Positions 1 through 11,560 of a DNA stretch of 64,000 bases are shown here, piece by piece. The first letter of the stretch is position 1. Every line of letters begins with the position of its first letter. Both the position numbers and the translations under genes were made by a program. Location of the stretch: contig BGZK01000474.1 of NCBI GenBank assembly GCA_005406025.1, positions 124,001-188,000 on the forward strand, read 5' to 3'. Under the pieces are notes generated by a model that did no database searches, was not told the DNA's origin, and was given only the letters and a program-made list of their open reading frames with translations. This DNA comes from Eumeta japonica (Eukaryota > Arthropoda > Insecta > Lepidoptera > Psychidae).

Positions 1-504
1 TATTGTATAAGTATGAGTGTGTATTTTGTTAATTTTTTTTTGCGCACTTAACCAGTCATACAATTACTATGAAATTGGCGATTTGGTATATTCGCGAATG
101 GGAAAATTTCTGAAAAAGGAAACTAACAATTGAATCTAATGTCTGCGTATTTTTACTTTATTGTACCGAATTACTGAACCAATGCTAAGAATTATTTCAT
201 AAATAGGAATACACGACAAACTCGTAAAATGCCGAGCAAATCTCGGTTGTCTAGGGACTTAAGTCGATACGTACGATATTAAGAGATTTACCATGTTATT
301 TTATACCATACGCATTTTATAGGATTTCTTGTATGTACAAGTAAAGAACTATTTTTTGTCTTGTTTCAAAATTTTATGCTCAGTAATTTCTGAGATAAAG
401 GGGAATAGTCAATTTTCATCTGTTTTCATAAATAAAACTCTTTATTTTAAAATTACGCAAAATTCATTTATTGACACGTTAAGTACATGTCAATATATGG
501 GTCA
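1..504. other. AT-rich stretch, nothing recognised
   Basis: Low-GC sequence without a repeat, hairpin or coding signal that I can recognise. Confidence 0.5.
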
Positions 505-640
505 CAGAAATTCATATGTACATCAAATTTATGGCTTAATCAGTTCAGAAGACCCGGAACAAATTGTCTGTGACAGGCGGACTAACAGACAAACAGTGAT
601 CCTATACGGGGTTTCGTTTTTTGAAGAGAAAGCTTCTACA
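505..640. repeat. Retroposon scrap of lepidopteran type
   Basis: The run of 'gacaggcggactaacagac' followed by 'gatcctatacggggtttcg' resembles the widespread lepidopteran repeat segment with iterated gacagacggac and a 'gatcctatagggttccgtttt' continuation. The resemblance is from memory. A short open frame across it (329-679) has no recognisable protein features and is read as chance. Confidence 0.45.
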
Positions 641-910
641 GACACGTCAGGCAATTTTCGAGTGCGTAAAATTTTATAAGTTAGCATCACTGCGTCACCG
701 ACATCTATATGAAAACTTTTTTGTGGGCGTTAGGCGATTTCATCCTAATGAATCATATGTAAAGAAAGCGTGATGTGCGTTGAGCAATTATTATACATGT
801 AAAATCTTGTGAATTAGCGTCACCGACATGCCAATGTTGACAGTATACGCATGTGAATTAACAGTACATCACACATATGAAAATTTTCTTGTATATGTTG
901 AAATATATTT
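640..910 (+). repeat. Dimeric interspersed repeat, family B, copy 1
   Basis: Two related modules lie in tandem. The first has 'cacgtcaggcaattttcg' followed by 'gcgtcaccgacat'. The second has 'cgttaggcgattt', 'aaaatcttgtgaattagc' and 'gtcaccgacatgcc', then 'cagtatacgcatg'. The same modules recur at about 20440-20640 (+) and 38690-38995 (-). It has no coding capacity and no A-tail or terminal repeat that I could delimit. Confidence 0.6.
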
Positions 911-2689
911 TTAAGTTCAATTCAATTGCAACAATACTATCATTTTAGTGAAATTAAATGGCTTTGCAATTCAAATCTTAATATGCACTCTTTTTTTGTT
1001 TAAAACTTACCGGGCTCGTACAGTCCCTCATATGTTTTGATTAATAAACAAACAATACCTACAAAAGGTTTCGTTTATAGTTTATGATTTTTGCGAAAAC
1101 CAAACTAATGTTAATGATTTCAATTTACAAATTATCATATTTTGATTTATGATTTCGCTATAAATACGAAAAGACCAAAAAAAAACAATATTATTATATA
1201 GTTTTAAGTCATCCATTCTTTCGACAATCCCCCATAACTGCCAATCCATTTTTTTTTATAAAAAATTTCAATAGAAATTAAATTTAATGTCTTTGTTTAA
1301 AACCGTCCTTTTTACTGTCCGTTCTATTAATACTGTTTTGGTATATCATTTTAGCGAAATATTGCAAAAATACAAGCCAAGAACCCTGCGAATCGTGTAA
1401 TCGTGTATTCCACATTCGAAAGTACTTTTAGTAGATTTAAGTGTAAGATTCAATTAAAAAATTTCGTCTTTTATTTTATTCATAGATTTATTGTTACATC
1501 TTGTTCAAGTAACTCAAATATGACCGAAAATTAATTTCCTTGTTTGTTTCCGATTTCAAAGGAAAACATGAATTTGGAGATTCCAATCATAATGAAAATT
1601 TATGACCTTTTATTGAACGTCACATATTTAAATTTGGTTTGATTTGGTTTTAAAGAAAATTTGATTAACCAAAACAATTTTTTTTGAAGTGACATTTTTT
1701 GGGTGCCACTTAAGATTAAGTAACTGAAATCTTTCTTTCGGATGGAACTAACATTCACTAATGTTTTTTCAGTTTCAGCTTTTACAGTTTAAATCAATCC
1801 ATCGCCAAACCAGAAATATTCAAATTTAAAGATATATTATTTAATGAATAGAGAAATAATCAAAAACGACAACTTCATATTTAAATCTCTATAAATACCT
1901 TCCTTGATACTTATTTTCTTAAAAACCTAACTGTGACTCTATAGCTCAGCCAAGGTAGACGGAATAAATTCCATAATTTTTCATGTGAAGAAATTCTTCT
2001 ATTCTTCTAATTCTTATATTACCTATTCATTAAAATAAATACTTTTAATAAAGATTATATTTTATACATGAAAGTTTTTATTTTAAACATGATCGGACGT
2101 ACCGTTTTTGAGGTATTGCTGAAAAACTGCCCTTCTCATCAAGATACTTTTGGACGTAAGTATCTTGAAGATAGGCTCTTTTTCAAGTGCACTTTAGTTT
2201 ACACTAGGTTAAGAGTTAAGTTGAACTTAAAAGTTAAGTCGACATACCTACTTATTTCTCTAGTTATAAGTGATTAAGGTGTTTATACTTATACTTCGTG
2301 GGAAAGATGAAAAAATATAACAGTATATTTTTTTCACCTGTAGTGCATTTCTTTGTAATAACAGCTTCGAAACTCTACAATGAGCATGGTCCGACATGCT
2401 CTTGGCCTATTTTTTATTATTGGGATACAAATAAATGTCTTATTTTCTTATTATTTCAGATATGAATATTTATATTTGTTTAAAATTTATATTTATTTTA
2501 ATAAACAGAATACGTAGTATATCTACATTGTATTTATACAATAATCCATATTTTCAAACTTATAAATTATTGTTTTTGGTTTTTGACACCAGATTTTTTA
2601 AATTTTCGTTTACAACCGGAAAATAGTTTATTGTAATCTAGATAAGATATGTATGTAACTGCATCTAATATAATATATATGTAATTATA
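911..2689. other. AT-rich stretch with one small hairpin
   Basis: No gene or known repeat seen. An 11-bp perfect inverted repeat (arms 2139-2149 and 2158-2168, tcaagatactt/aagtatcttga, 8-nt loop) is the only structured feature noticed. The open frame at 2068-2277 spans it and has no protein signature. Confidence 0.45.
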
Positions 2690-3005
2690 TATGTAACTGT
2701 GACCGATAAGAAAATCGAAATTGCAAACGGGACAAAGAACAGAATTGAGACCGAGACCTGGAAGGTTAACAATCGACAACTGGACCAAGATTGCAAGACC
2801 ATGGAACCAAAATTGGCATTAGGATCGCGACCGGAATCGAAATAAAGAGAATTCAGAGAGTGGGAGTGGGATCGGGATCGAAAGCGGAATCAGATTTGGA
2901 ACCCACTTAAATCGAGAACGGGATAACAGTCAGGATCATCATCAATCATCGTAATCGGACGATATATAAGATGAAGTAATTGATTCTGTCTACGCGAGTG
3001 GAAGC
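2690..3005 (+). repeat. Degenerate gaatcggga repeat, family C
   Basis: A run of imperfect units of about 6-12 bases of the type 'gggatcgggatcgaaagc' and 'gcgaccggaatcg' is followed by the module 'ataagatgaagtaattg' and 'cgcgagtggaagctg'. The same order, purine-rich units and then a 'gatgaagga...gcgagtgga' end, recurs at 55985-56125 and 56450-56750. Inverted copies lie at 34290-34545 and 34980-35160. The end module resembles the 'gcgagtgaagccgcgggcgg' terminus of a common lepidopteran repeat. Confidence 0.6.
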
Positions 3006-3269
3006 TGGTAAAGGTATATTATTGTTTACTGTTCTCCCTTTATCTGTTGATGAGTCAAAGTACAACCAACTAAAACAGCTAAAAATAATCCAATGATTTC
3101 TGAAAAATAAAAAAAATCATTTTTTTTTGTAGTATAACCACAAAAAAAATATGAAACAATTACCTGGAAATTTGTAAAAACATTTTTCCCCGAGGCCCTT
3201 TAAGCCCCACCTTTTCTTTTTTCTAAACACATAACGACAGACAAAAAAAAGCCTGGAAGCTCCAAAAAT

Positions 3270-3500
3270 TATTCAATAACGTCCCGTCGGCCGCACGTGC
3301 GCGTTACGGCCGCCGAACAGCGCCGCGTATCAAATCAGACTTCCGCGGGGCGTGCGCGGCCGCAAAATCGTTTTAAATATCCGTCCCATGTCGTGATATT
3401 ATTCCTCTGATCGCACTCGCTTGGCTCTCGCCAAATCACGCGCAGCAATTATCTCGCGACCGACAACCTGTAGAGCTCACATAAATTGTTATTCGTAATT
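3270..3500. other. GC-elevated unique island, possible cis element
   Basis: CpG-containing sequence (for example 'gtcggccgcacgtgcgcg' and 'gcggccgcaaaatcg') stands out from AT-rich surroundings and is followed by tttaaatatccg. I recognise no repeat and no open frame. Regulatory function is inference from composition only. Confidence 0.3.
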
Positions 3501-4520
3501 GGATGCTGTACCCTCGTGAAATTTGTAGAGATCGGTGATGATGCTATATTTTCTCAGTTTAACCTACGAAATAATAGATTGGTATTTGAATCAACTTTTA
3601 AAAAAATCGGACCAGACCATTAATTCTAATATTATAATAATATTAAAATAATCTGTTGTTATTGAAAGTAACAACGTTATTAAGCAAATACGTATTGGCT
3701 TGTGATAGGAGATTATATTTAGTTAATAAATTTTTGTATTGCCACATATTAAATTTATGGAAAATTAGGGTTTAAGTTATCCAAACATTTTAGGTAAATT
3801 GCAAGATCGTAGAAAACTTTTTGATATATTTATATCATATCTAAATACCTATCTATTTTTATGACTAGGTACTCTCAAGAATTGTTGAGCTGACCTGGAT
3901 ATATCGTTTGCCCCGTAGTCATTTGAATTCATAGACTAAGGTTTGTGTGTTGTCAAATTATAGCATAAATTATAGGTGCCTAGTAGTGAGCGAAGTCAAG
4001 GGATGTGCTACCGAAGCATTCTCGTGTATATGATGCTGTCTAATCAATCGGAGATAAATATCAAATAGAAAAAAAAGCGTGTAGAATATATTTATTTAAG
4101 ATGAAATATATTGTAAAATTGGTAAAATATAATATGTTTCAGAAATAAATTTTAACATAAAATGTTTTTAAATGAGTATAATCCTTAATTAATTTATAAT
4201 ACTAATTGTGTGTAGGCAAGAAATATACTACACAGTATACAATTTACGTCAATATTTAAAAATTATGATGTTTTTCAAAACGCGTAAGCTAACATCTAAA
4301 ACGACGTGAATGTAATGCTGAGAAGGAAGGTGGAAGCACGAATCGGGGATATATATTGTTGCTGTCGTATCCCTATTAATTTATTAATGCATCTCTACAA
4401 AAACTAAATTATACCTGAGTGAAGCCGGGTCCGATGTTAATAAACATCACAGAGTAATATTTGTCTTTGTTTATTACTTTCATGTTTACGCTTTGAAAAA
4501 ACACATAAAATTCCAGATAT
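3501..4520. other. AT-rich stretch, nothing recognised
   Basis: No gene, repeat or clear hairpin seen. Confidence 0.45.
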
Positions 4521-4600
4521 TTCCAGATTACTCTAGATAAGAACAGAACCAGGTTTAGAATCAGAACCGAGATCGGGCTATGGACCAGGTCGCACAAAAC
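4521..4600 (+). repeat. Short family C fragment
   Basis: 'gaacagaaccaggtttag' and 'aatcagaaccgagatcgg' match the degenerate aatcgggacc-type units of family C but lack its end module. Confidence 0.4.
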
Positions 4601-4824
4601 GTTTAGAGAAAAACAGTTTTCAACGAAAAAACACGGGCCGATTTTTGCGGAGTTTCAATCGGATTATTTATGAGAAAATATGTGGGAATTCGAAAATAAA
4701 ATTTATTTCCACACTTTTTTACTAACAAAATAAAAATATTCCGTCTTAATGAAAAACGAATCCGATGATTATGTACAATTTCGTATGTCGTCAAAAATCG
4801 TTTTAAAGACTCCGAATAGAGCAG

Positions 4825-5647
4825 GGCATAGTGGCGCATTCGTTTGCAAAATTGTTTTAATTCATAATTTTTTTTATAAATATCCGGGAGGTCTTCCTGA
4901 TTATAAAAATGTAAGATGACACTTGATATCTTTTGACGTTATTGTTTAAACAACGAAAAACTATATACCCTAGAAAAAATGCATTTTTTGAAATCAATTA
5001 ATTTTTTTTATATTCTTTACACTATTTGGTATGAAAAAAGTTCTCACACTCATAATCGTATCTCCAACCTATTAATTGTTATGAATTTTTTAAAATTGAA
5101 AATCGCCAAAAATCCTAATTTTCTACAATTAAATAATATACCTTAAAAATTGAAATGCTATAATTTTTTATCAAAAATTTCAACTATATTAAACAAGATA
5201 GTCGAAACAGATTTTAATTTTATTTATTTCTAAGTGTTTTTTACGTTCTAACAATATGTTTCTTATGCGCATTTACTTTTGAGAGAGATGTATTTCTATC
5301 TCACTCTCATCTCGATGCATGAGATGAGTAAGAGGAAGGCAAACGACGCGTTTGAAAATTTTTTTGCGGTTTTTCAGCGGTAATACGTTAAAAAAAATAA
5401 CAAAACTGTCGCTCATAAAAATTTATTAATTTTTCCAATTCATAGTTTAACGTAATGAGATTTTTATTCATTTTTTCGATGATTTCGATAACTTTTTTCT
5501 AAGCTATATAGTTTTTCGTTGTTTAAACAATAACGTCAAAAGATATCAAGTGTCATCTTACACTTTTATAATCAGGAAGACCTCCCGGATATTTAAAACA
5601 AAAATTACGAATTAAAACAATTTTGCATACGAAAGCGCCACTATGCC
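4825..5647. mobile_element. Foldback/MITE-like element with ~145-bp inverted arms
   Basis: The left arm (4825 to about 4970) and the right arm (about 5503 to 5647) are near-perfect reverse complements. They share, reading inward, 'ggcatagtggcgc', 'tgcaaaattgttttaatt', 'aaatatccgggaggtcttcc' and 'tgacacttgatatctttt'. Similarity stops abruptly at 4825/5647, which defines the ends. The interior (about 530 bp) is AT-rich with no coding capacity and has a small palindrome in its middle (ctcatctc...gagatgag, about 5308-5330). This is the structure of a non-autonomous inverted-repeat transposon. I could not identify a target-site duplication (left flank aatagagcag, right flank tctagaacga), so the superfamily is unknown. 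It directly abuts mariner pseudogene sequence on its right. Confidence 0.8.
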
Positions 5648-5689
5648 TCTAGAACGATGTTCAAATATAAAAACCATTTCAAAGCGATT

Positions 5690-6210
5690 GTACATTGGTG
5701 GTTCAAAGAATTTAAACACGCTCGCGTAACTTTAACAGACGAATAGACAAGTGGCCGTTTTTTGATGCATGGTTGTTGTACAAGATGTATAAATCAATCA
5801 CATACGACGATACACTGCAGATTGGATTAGGAAGAAAGAGTACATGAAATTCTCCTCGGGTGTCGCAAAGCTGGTCGATATGTGTTACCAAATGTCAGAA
5901 GTTTTTGCTGCTGTGAACAGCAAGAACTGAATATCGGCCTCCGTGAGCTACTGGTTCACAAAGGCAACGCGTCTGCACAGTTGCTGTTCCAAACAAAGGT
6001 GTTTCTGGACAGCACACTGCTCAGACTTGTAGGTCATCCTCTTTACAGTCCCGATTTGGCGCCGTGAGACTTTTTTCGCCCCTCAAATTTGTTGAAGTTG
6101 AAGTGGTATCTGAGGCGGACTGCAAAACAAACTTTTTAAATTGGTTCAGACCTATCAAATTTTGTATAGATGCTCACGAATATTTCTTTGAAAAGACGCA
6201 AAAAATATAA
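5690..6210 (+). pseudogene. Decayed mariner/Tc1 transposase
   Basis: Conceptual translation gives successive blocks of a mariner transposase in at least two frames. From 5693 comes HWWFKEFKHARVTLTDE, the helix-turn-helix and linker region, ending at a stop. At 5882-6067 comes HKGNASAQLL (family form HxDNAxxH, in which D is the second catalytic residue) and then GHPLYSPDLAP. In another frame, about 6109-6210, come EADCKTNFLNWF and CIDAHEYFFEKT, the family C-terminus, ending at taa 6208-6210. The catalytic D of the HxDN motif is read as G. Much of the central domain, including the first catalytic D, is missing between 5750 and 5882. With stops, at least one frameshift and a large deletion, it cannot encode an active enzyme. 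Terminal inverted repeats were not found. The left side is interrupted by the foldback element. Confidence 0.85.
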
Positions 6211-7015
6211 AAAATATTATAAATCTTTCCTACTTTCCTTTGTATCAAGATCGATACATCGATACACGATCGACAGGAAAGTAAAATTAGGATGTAATCT
6301 ATATAAAATACGAAATAATTTAACTAACCTATGGGTGGTGGGCGGAGTCGCGTGCGAAAGTTAATTAATTATAAAGAAGAAAAAGCAAAACCGAGAATAC
6401 AATGTTCAGTGTCCTTGCGTGTGGTGCAGTAAGAAATCGCTAGTCCTTTTTCCATATGGTTGCGCGTCGAGGGTGAAGCCATCTTTTAGTTGCGAAGTCG
6501 TAAATTAGAAAGTTGCGGACGTCATGAGACAGTTCTTTTTGTGAAATATCTAGAATTATTGAACGGTCTCCGCCTAGTGTCGAAAAGCGAGACCGAGAGC
6601 TTTTTAAAAATAGTATACTGTATAAAAATGCAAATGCTATTCTACCGTGGAACATACAAGTTTTTTATTTTTATTTTTGATAATTGTTCTCTGGTCATAT
6701 TTTGAAGACGGGCTGGAACTAAATAATGACACTTAAAAACATGGAATGATAAATATCATTATAATGTAAAATTTTTAAATATTAGTAGGTTTTTTTTATT
6801 AATGTTATTTGATCAGTCATATTTATTGTCTCCCTCCATTGTTTTCGTCAGACTTTTTACACAAACGTTTGAAATACATGTCAATTTTCTGTTTTTGGTG
6901 CGATAACTCTCATTTTAAAATAAATTAAACAAACAGACAAAACCTTACACTGGTTCAACTTTATCTTCACTCTATCTTATATAGTCCTGTTAACAATTAC
7001 TTTCCTTTTAAACCA
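6211..7015. other. Unassigned, with a short repeat end near 6330-6360
   Basis: 'gtgggcggagtcgcgtgcg' at about 6337-6357 resembles the 'gggcgaagtcgcgggcgg' end of family C-type repeats. The rest has overlapping open frames on both strands (6440-6705) with no recognisable domain. These look like chance. Confidence 0.35.
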
Positions 7016-7019
7016 ATGC

Positions 7020-7370
7020 TGTCGTTATCATTGACATACGTTCACCACTAGCATCATCGGAAGCTACCCGCCCGTCCACCGTGACCGGTCGCGGCGGGCA
7101 GTCACAGAATTACGCCTAACGCAATGGGGGGAGATGTACGCAAGTGTTTAATTAAAAGCCAGACGTTTTCTGGACAAATAGAGCAGTTTCATTAGCAAGG
7201 AAATTCGCTGTTGTCGGGGAAATCGACTAACATATCTCTCGTAAATGCCGGACGACCGTCCACCGGAATTAATTTCGTTAATTCCCTTAACCTCGCTGTA
7301 AATGCGATTTATACTTTCTGAACTGGGCGAGGTCGTAAATGGGGCCTACATTCAAAAGGTTTATAGGGAT
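7020..7370. other. GC-elevated unique island, possible enhancer
   Basis: Includes 'gtgaccggtcgcggcgggc', 'ccggacgaccgtccaccgg' and homeodomain-type core sites in 'ggaattaatttcgttaatt'. It has no long open frame and no recognised repeat. A regulatory role is inferred from composition and TAATT clustering, not shown. Confidence 0.35.
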
Positions 7371-8430
7371 TGATACAATTTGTCAAAAACTTAATACGTT
7401 ACCAAACGTTCATGGAACGAAAATTAAGAGCGTTCTCATTACAACTGTTGAATGGATAGAAATACACAATGAGTGGTATGTGTAATTTTCGTACGAGCCA
7501 TCCTTATAATATTGTACATGAAAAAAATGTTCTTTTGGATGTTTGTCTTTCAATTACGCATTGTCAAGACTAATGAATATCAACTATTCATAGTTGTTTA
7601 GCTAATTTCGCGTACACAAGTAAATTATTACTTTTATTAACGAATAGGTCATAAAATTATCTATTATAAGGACAACTTTGGATCTAGATTGATAGTGTAA
7701 ATATCTAGATAGATAGATTAGGCTAATAAATAATACTTACTAGTGGCTGACTCGTAAGGTTATGCGGTCACTAATAATATTTAATAAGAATAATACACTG
7801 AATCATAATAACTCAAAACGACGAAGTAAATTATCAAATTATTTTCAATTTCTAAGCTTAGTCACCCAGACATCGTTGAGTCAATGCATGTTTTATACTA
7901 ATATTTTGTTTCGATTTAGTAATAAAAATCATTTCAAGAAATACCATAAATCGGACCTATCGCGCTGCGGATTTAAAGTTTCTATGGAAGTTTGTCAACG
8001 ATACGATGGCAATTCTAGAGTGAGTGGTTATTTCGACTCAAGCTGAACACTAATTGGTTATTCGAATCGAATACGACAAAACTTAGAGCCATTCGGTTCG
8101 AGCCGCCATCGTAGTACGTTCTTTGTTAACCCGCTTACCAAAAATTGTTCTGTCAACTGTCAAAGTTAAACGTGGTTGATAGCGATCGTTAATTTATCTA
8201 TCAATTACTTGATTAGGTGATGGCTGTCCGCTGACATTAATGTTTTTACATGATTTTCCATAAATTGTAGACTATTAAATGAAATTTTCAAAATCTGTGT
8301 TCATATAATGATCGATATAAATAAAAAATACGTACGATAAACTATAACTTATTAATAAATATTGAAATATTTTTTCAATTGTCGATATATTTAATAAAAT
8401 TATATTTTAAAATGTGTACGAAAATCGTAC
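7371..8430. other. AT-rich stretch, nothing recognised
   Basis: An open frame at 7762-8046 (94 codons) has no signal peptide, domain or codon-use pattern that suggests a gene. No repeats noticed. Confidence 0.4.
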
Positions 8431-8790
8431 CTAACGCCGTTAATTGCCGGCCGCATCGTGTTATGACAGATGAAACATCTAGTTCGTTAACAGTAAGGGT
8501 CCTCGTTAATATGTTTTCACTGCGCAGCCCTTCAACGACGACGCGCTGACGGATGCGGCCATATTAGATTCCGTCCTTTGAATTAAATAAGATGTCGTCA
8601 CATCAAATGATTCCACGGCGGGTGATCCGTCACAGCCCTTTAGTTAAAATTAGACCTCCGCTAATAACAGAGCTTAACGCATCAAAAACGACGGAGATCC
8701 TTTTATTTACCGATTCCGTTCGACTGTCGGAACGGACGCTGCGAAGTCGGACTACTCCGACGGTGCGTTCGTGACTTACGTAATTTGGTG
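8430..8790. other. GC-elevated unique island
   Basis: A block with 'aattgccggccgcatcg', 'gacgacgcgctgacgg' and 'ccacggcgggtgatccg' between AT-rich flanks. The 60-codon frame at 8592-8774 has no protein signature. A possible non-coding conserved element. Confidence 0.3.
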
Positions 8791-9503
8791 ACATTTATAA
8801 ATTTAATGATAATTCTATCCTAAATTATTCCATAAACTTATAAATTGCATATATTATGAGGTATAATAAAGTTCACGTTCAAAATTAATACTCTTCGTGC
8901 ACGATATCGGAGATTTATTCCACAATAAAATCTCCTTAAAAATGTATCTGTTAACAATCAAATATAATGTCATACTTTAAGTTTAAAAAATATATTTAAC
9001 TTTTCTATACTGTCGTACCCTCTACAGTTATCTAGGCTTAAAATTTCGAAACAGTTGCACAATATCTTGCCAGAACTAATTTTGGTCTGCAATCTTCCCT
9101 TCATAGAGTTTTTGATCAGTATAATCCCGTCCCAGCCGGCGATTCAGACATTTGCATCAGCCGAGCGTCGTTGAGCGGTTTCAAGCAAAGATTGCATATT
9201 TACCGTACTCCTAAACAAGTAGTAGCAACTTAAATAAAGTTAAATAGAATTGTGATATCACGCACTAAATATATGACATTAAATATGATTTTAAGTCTGT
9301 CGTTATATTAAGAAGATGTTAAATAAAAAATAATATGTTTATTTGATTTGTATACAGAAATTGACATTTAATTTTAATCTGTAATTAATATTCTCCTATA
9401 ACGTATTTCTCAATTAGCATCGTGAGGATAACTGAACAAGAAATTTTCATCGACGTCCATAAAACCCTTTATTAATATTAATATTAAACGGCGAAACGTT
9501 TTG
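8791..9503. other. AT-rich stretch, nothing recognised
   Basis: No gene or repeat recognised. A short moderately GC-rich patch at 9130-9190 is unremarkable. Confidence 0.4.
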
Positions 9504-9686
9504 TTAGGTTTTTAAAAAAAATATGTCTGTCATCCCTTTTCTGGCTCTACATTCAAGGGCGAGGCAGTGACCGTAACGAGGCTTGCCGAGAACAGCGATC
9601 ACGATTTCGTGTCGGGTGTCTTTCTTCGTAGACTGGGCAAAATCTACAGCTGGCATTAGCAAAATAAAAATCGCTGGAGCCACCAT
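9504..9686 (-). CDS. Doubtful small ORF with signal-peptide-like start
   Basis: The 60-residue frame starts MVAPAIFILLMPAVDFAQS, a plausible secretory signal, and continues with a basic segment containing cysteines in GHCLALECRARKG, then ends after a hydrophobic tail. It could be the first exon of a small secreted protein or chance. No family is recognised. The frame is higher in GC than its surroundings. A perfect hairpin lies 70 bp upstream (9757-9795). The evidence is only the N-terminal composition. Confidence 0.15.
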   Translation of the reverse strand: MVAPAIFILLMPAVDFAQSTKKDTRHEIVIAVLGKPRYGHCLALECRARKGMTDIFFLKT

Positions 9687-9756
9687 TCTTAGAGTTCCGT
9701 GGTGAAAATCAAAAACACTTACTTACACAATTGATCACCACTCGTAGTTTAGAGGA

Positions 9757-9795
9757 AAATTTAAGCGAAGTATCCAAAATACTTCGCTTAAATTT
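9757..9795. repeat. Perfect 17-bp hairpin
   Basis: Arms 9757-9773 and 9779-9795 (aaatttaagcgaagtat and its exact complement) are separated by the loop ccaaa. It is not followed by a T-run as a bacterial terminator would be, and it lies in eukaryotic DNA. Its meaning is unknown. Confidence 0.8.
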
Positions 9796-10844
9796 AATAA
9801 CCACGGGAAACGCAAAATAGTCGTAAAGAGAAAATCTGTATAAAATGTGGTGCTTAATTTCACGGAGGACTAATGTGATGATTTATAGCACGGAACCCTT
9901 TTCACGCAGTCCTATTTGCACTTAATCGGATTTTCGTACGAAGATAAATTATGATAAATTGTTTCTTGAATATACATGGATTGTACGTAAACGGGCATAC
10001 GTGAACTGCCGCTTATTTTCAGAGGCATCGGGGGATACTAGAAAGCTCAACTTGGTACAAACCTTTCACATCGTTTTTACCTTATCAATCCATCAATCGC
10101 TCGTGAATCAATCTGTACAAATTTATCGGTTTTTTGGTGTTTAACGTTTTCTTTCTTTAATATACTATCAATTCGCTTTATTTAAGGTTTTAAGTCACCC
10201 TTCACGAACTCATCCAACGTACATATTCGCTCTATAGACTTGTCTTAGTTCATTCATTAAACCCTTTGAGTGATTAAACGACTTCAATGTCCACTTTCCA
10301 CTTTTGTCGCCATATTTTATTTCATACCATGCCATTCTTTTATCTCACTATTCGTATACCTGTTTTCCAAAAACGTGCCGCATATACTGCATAAGTATTA
10401 CATCTCTGAGATGATTCTATTTCTTCATTGTTTCTTCTTCTTTCTCTAACCACAAGTAAACTTTCTCTACCGCAATAAGCGTTAGAACTAAAATTGCATT
10501 GGGGACAGCTAGACGCACCTTCTGTGGAATAATTTTGCTGCTCACAATAACGCGCAGGGTCCCATTCACTTCATTTATTCACTTATTTTTTTTTCGGACA
10601 TAGCGTATAACATACTCTGCAAATAACTATATTAAGCGCAATCTTGCAGAGATTTTGAACAGAAAATAATTTCAATCACATAATACCAAATTATGTTTTG
10701 TCGTAGTACAAACTAACTACATCATAATTTCGATAGATCTCCTTCGCATAGCTAGCTGCCTTCAAAAAGAGACACCAAATTCATCTCTTGTAGAGTTAAA
10801 TCATTCGTGTCCCCCTTGTTTTACAAGCCCGAATACGCGGCAAG
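9796..10844. other. AT-rich stretch, nothing recognised
   Basis: No gene or clear repeat. 'gcacggaaccctttt' near 9890 resembles the end of a common lepidopteran retroposon, but the match is too short to call. Confidence 0.4.
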
Positions 10845-11112
10845 AAGTGTATTAATGGCCGAATACGACGACGTGTTCCGTCTGGCGCGCGGTGTTTTGA
10901 TGTTTAAAGAGTGTAGTTTTATGCACGCGACACATACTAATGTTAACGAATTCATTATGCTCCGAACGGAGGGGGGGCGCCACCGGCCGCCTCGCCTTCC
11001 GCTTCTGCCCTCTCGTCTTCAAACGGAATTGTGTTTACGCTCGGAGAGTGAATGTTTGGCGTTTCTGAAACTTGTGCATCGTGTCCACTTCTGGGCGCTG
11101 TCGCCAGGCTGA
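10845..11112. other. GC-elevated island with unassigned open frame
   Basis: Sequence such as 'gtctggcgcgcggtg' and 'cgccaccggccgcctcgcc' is GC-rich. An open frame of 101 codons (10807-11112) covers it, but it has no domain, no upstream signal and ordinary composition, so I do not call a gene. Its last part contains copy 1 of a 51-bp duplicated segment. Confidence 0.3.
11028..11078 (+). repeat. 51-bp direct duplication, copy 1
   Basis: Matches 11561-11611 at 46 of 51 positions with no gaps. All five differences are transitions. Confidence 0.85.
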
Positions 11113-11560
11113 CATTTTTCTACGGAAAAATTTACTTCGGTACATTCTTATATGAGAAATTTATTTGTGCGTGACATAAGGAAGATAAGATTTTTTTTTG
11201 TAAATGTTTGTATTTCCTTCACGAAAAAATATAGGTTAAATATGATATTATTTTAGTACTTATAATGTTACTTACAAATACTTTTAATGACATAATTGCA
11301 TAAACGAAATATCTAAGTGTATGTACAAATAGATATAATTATGTACAAATAGGTAAACTTTGTAATCTTGTTTGTTTGTATGGGATAATCTCAGAGAATA
11401 CTAAAACTTCTTCATCAATAGGAAACTACATGGTTCCCGAGTGTTGTGGTTGTTTTTTATTATAAAAATTAGCATTTTTTTTCGACTTCGTTCGCACGTT
11501 TCTCAGTGACATCTATCGGATGTTGATCTGATTAGTCATGAATCTTATGATTGAATATTA
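11113..11560. other. AT-rich spacer between duplicated segments
   Basis: No gene seen. A small local repeat of 'atgtacaaata' (about 11319-11352) is present. Confidence 0.4.

Noticed and set aside
9757..9795. Hairpin as a rho-independent terminator
   Set aside because: Eukaryotic context and no following T-run.
10807..11112. 101-codon frame in a GC island
   Set aside because: No domain, no start context, and it contains a duplicated non-coding segment.
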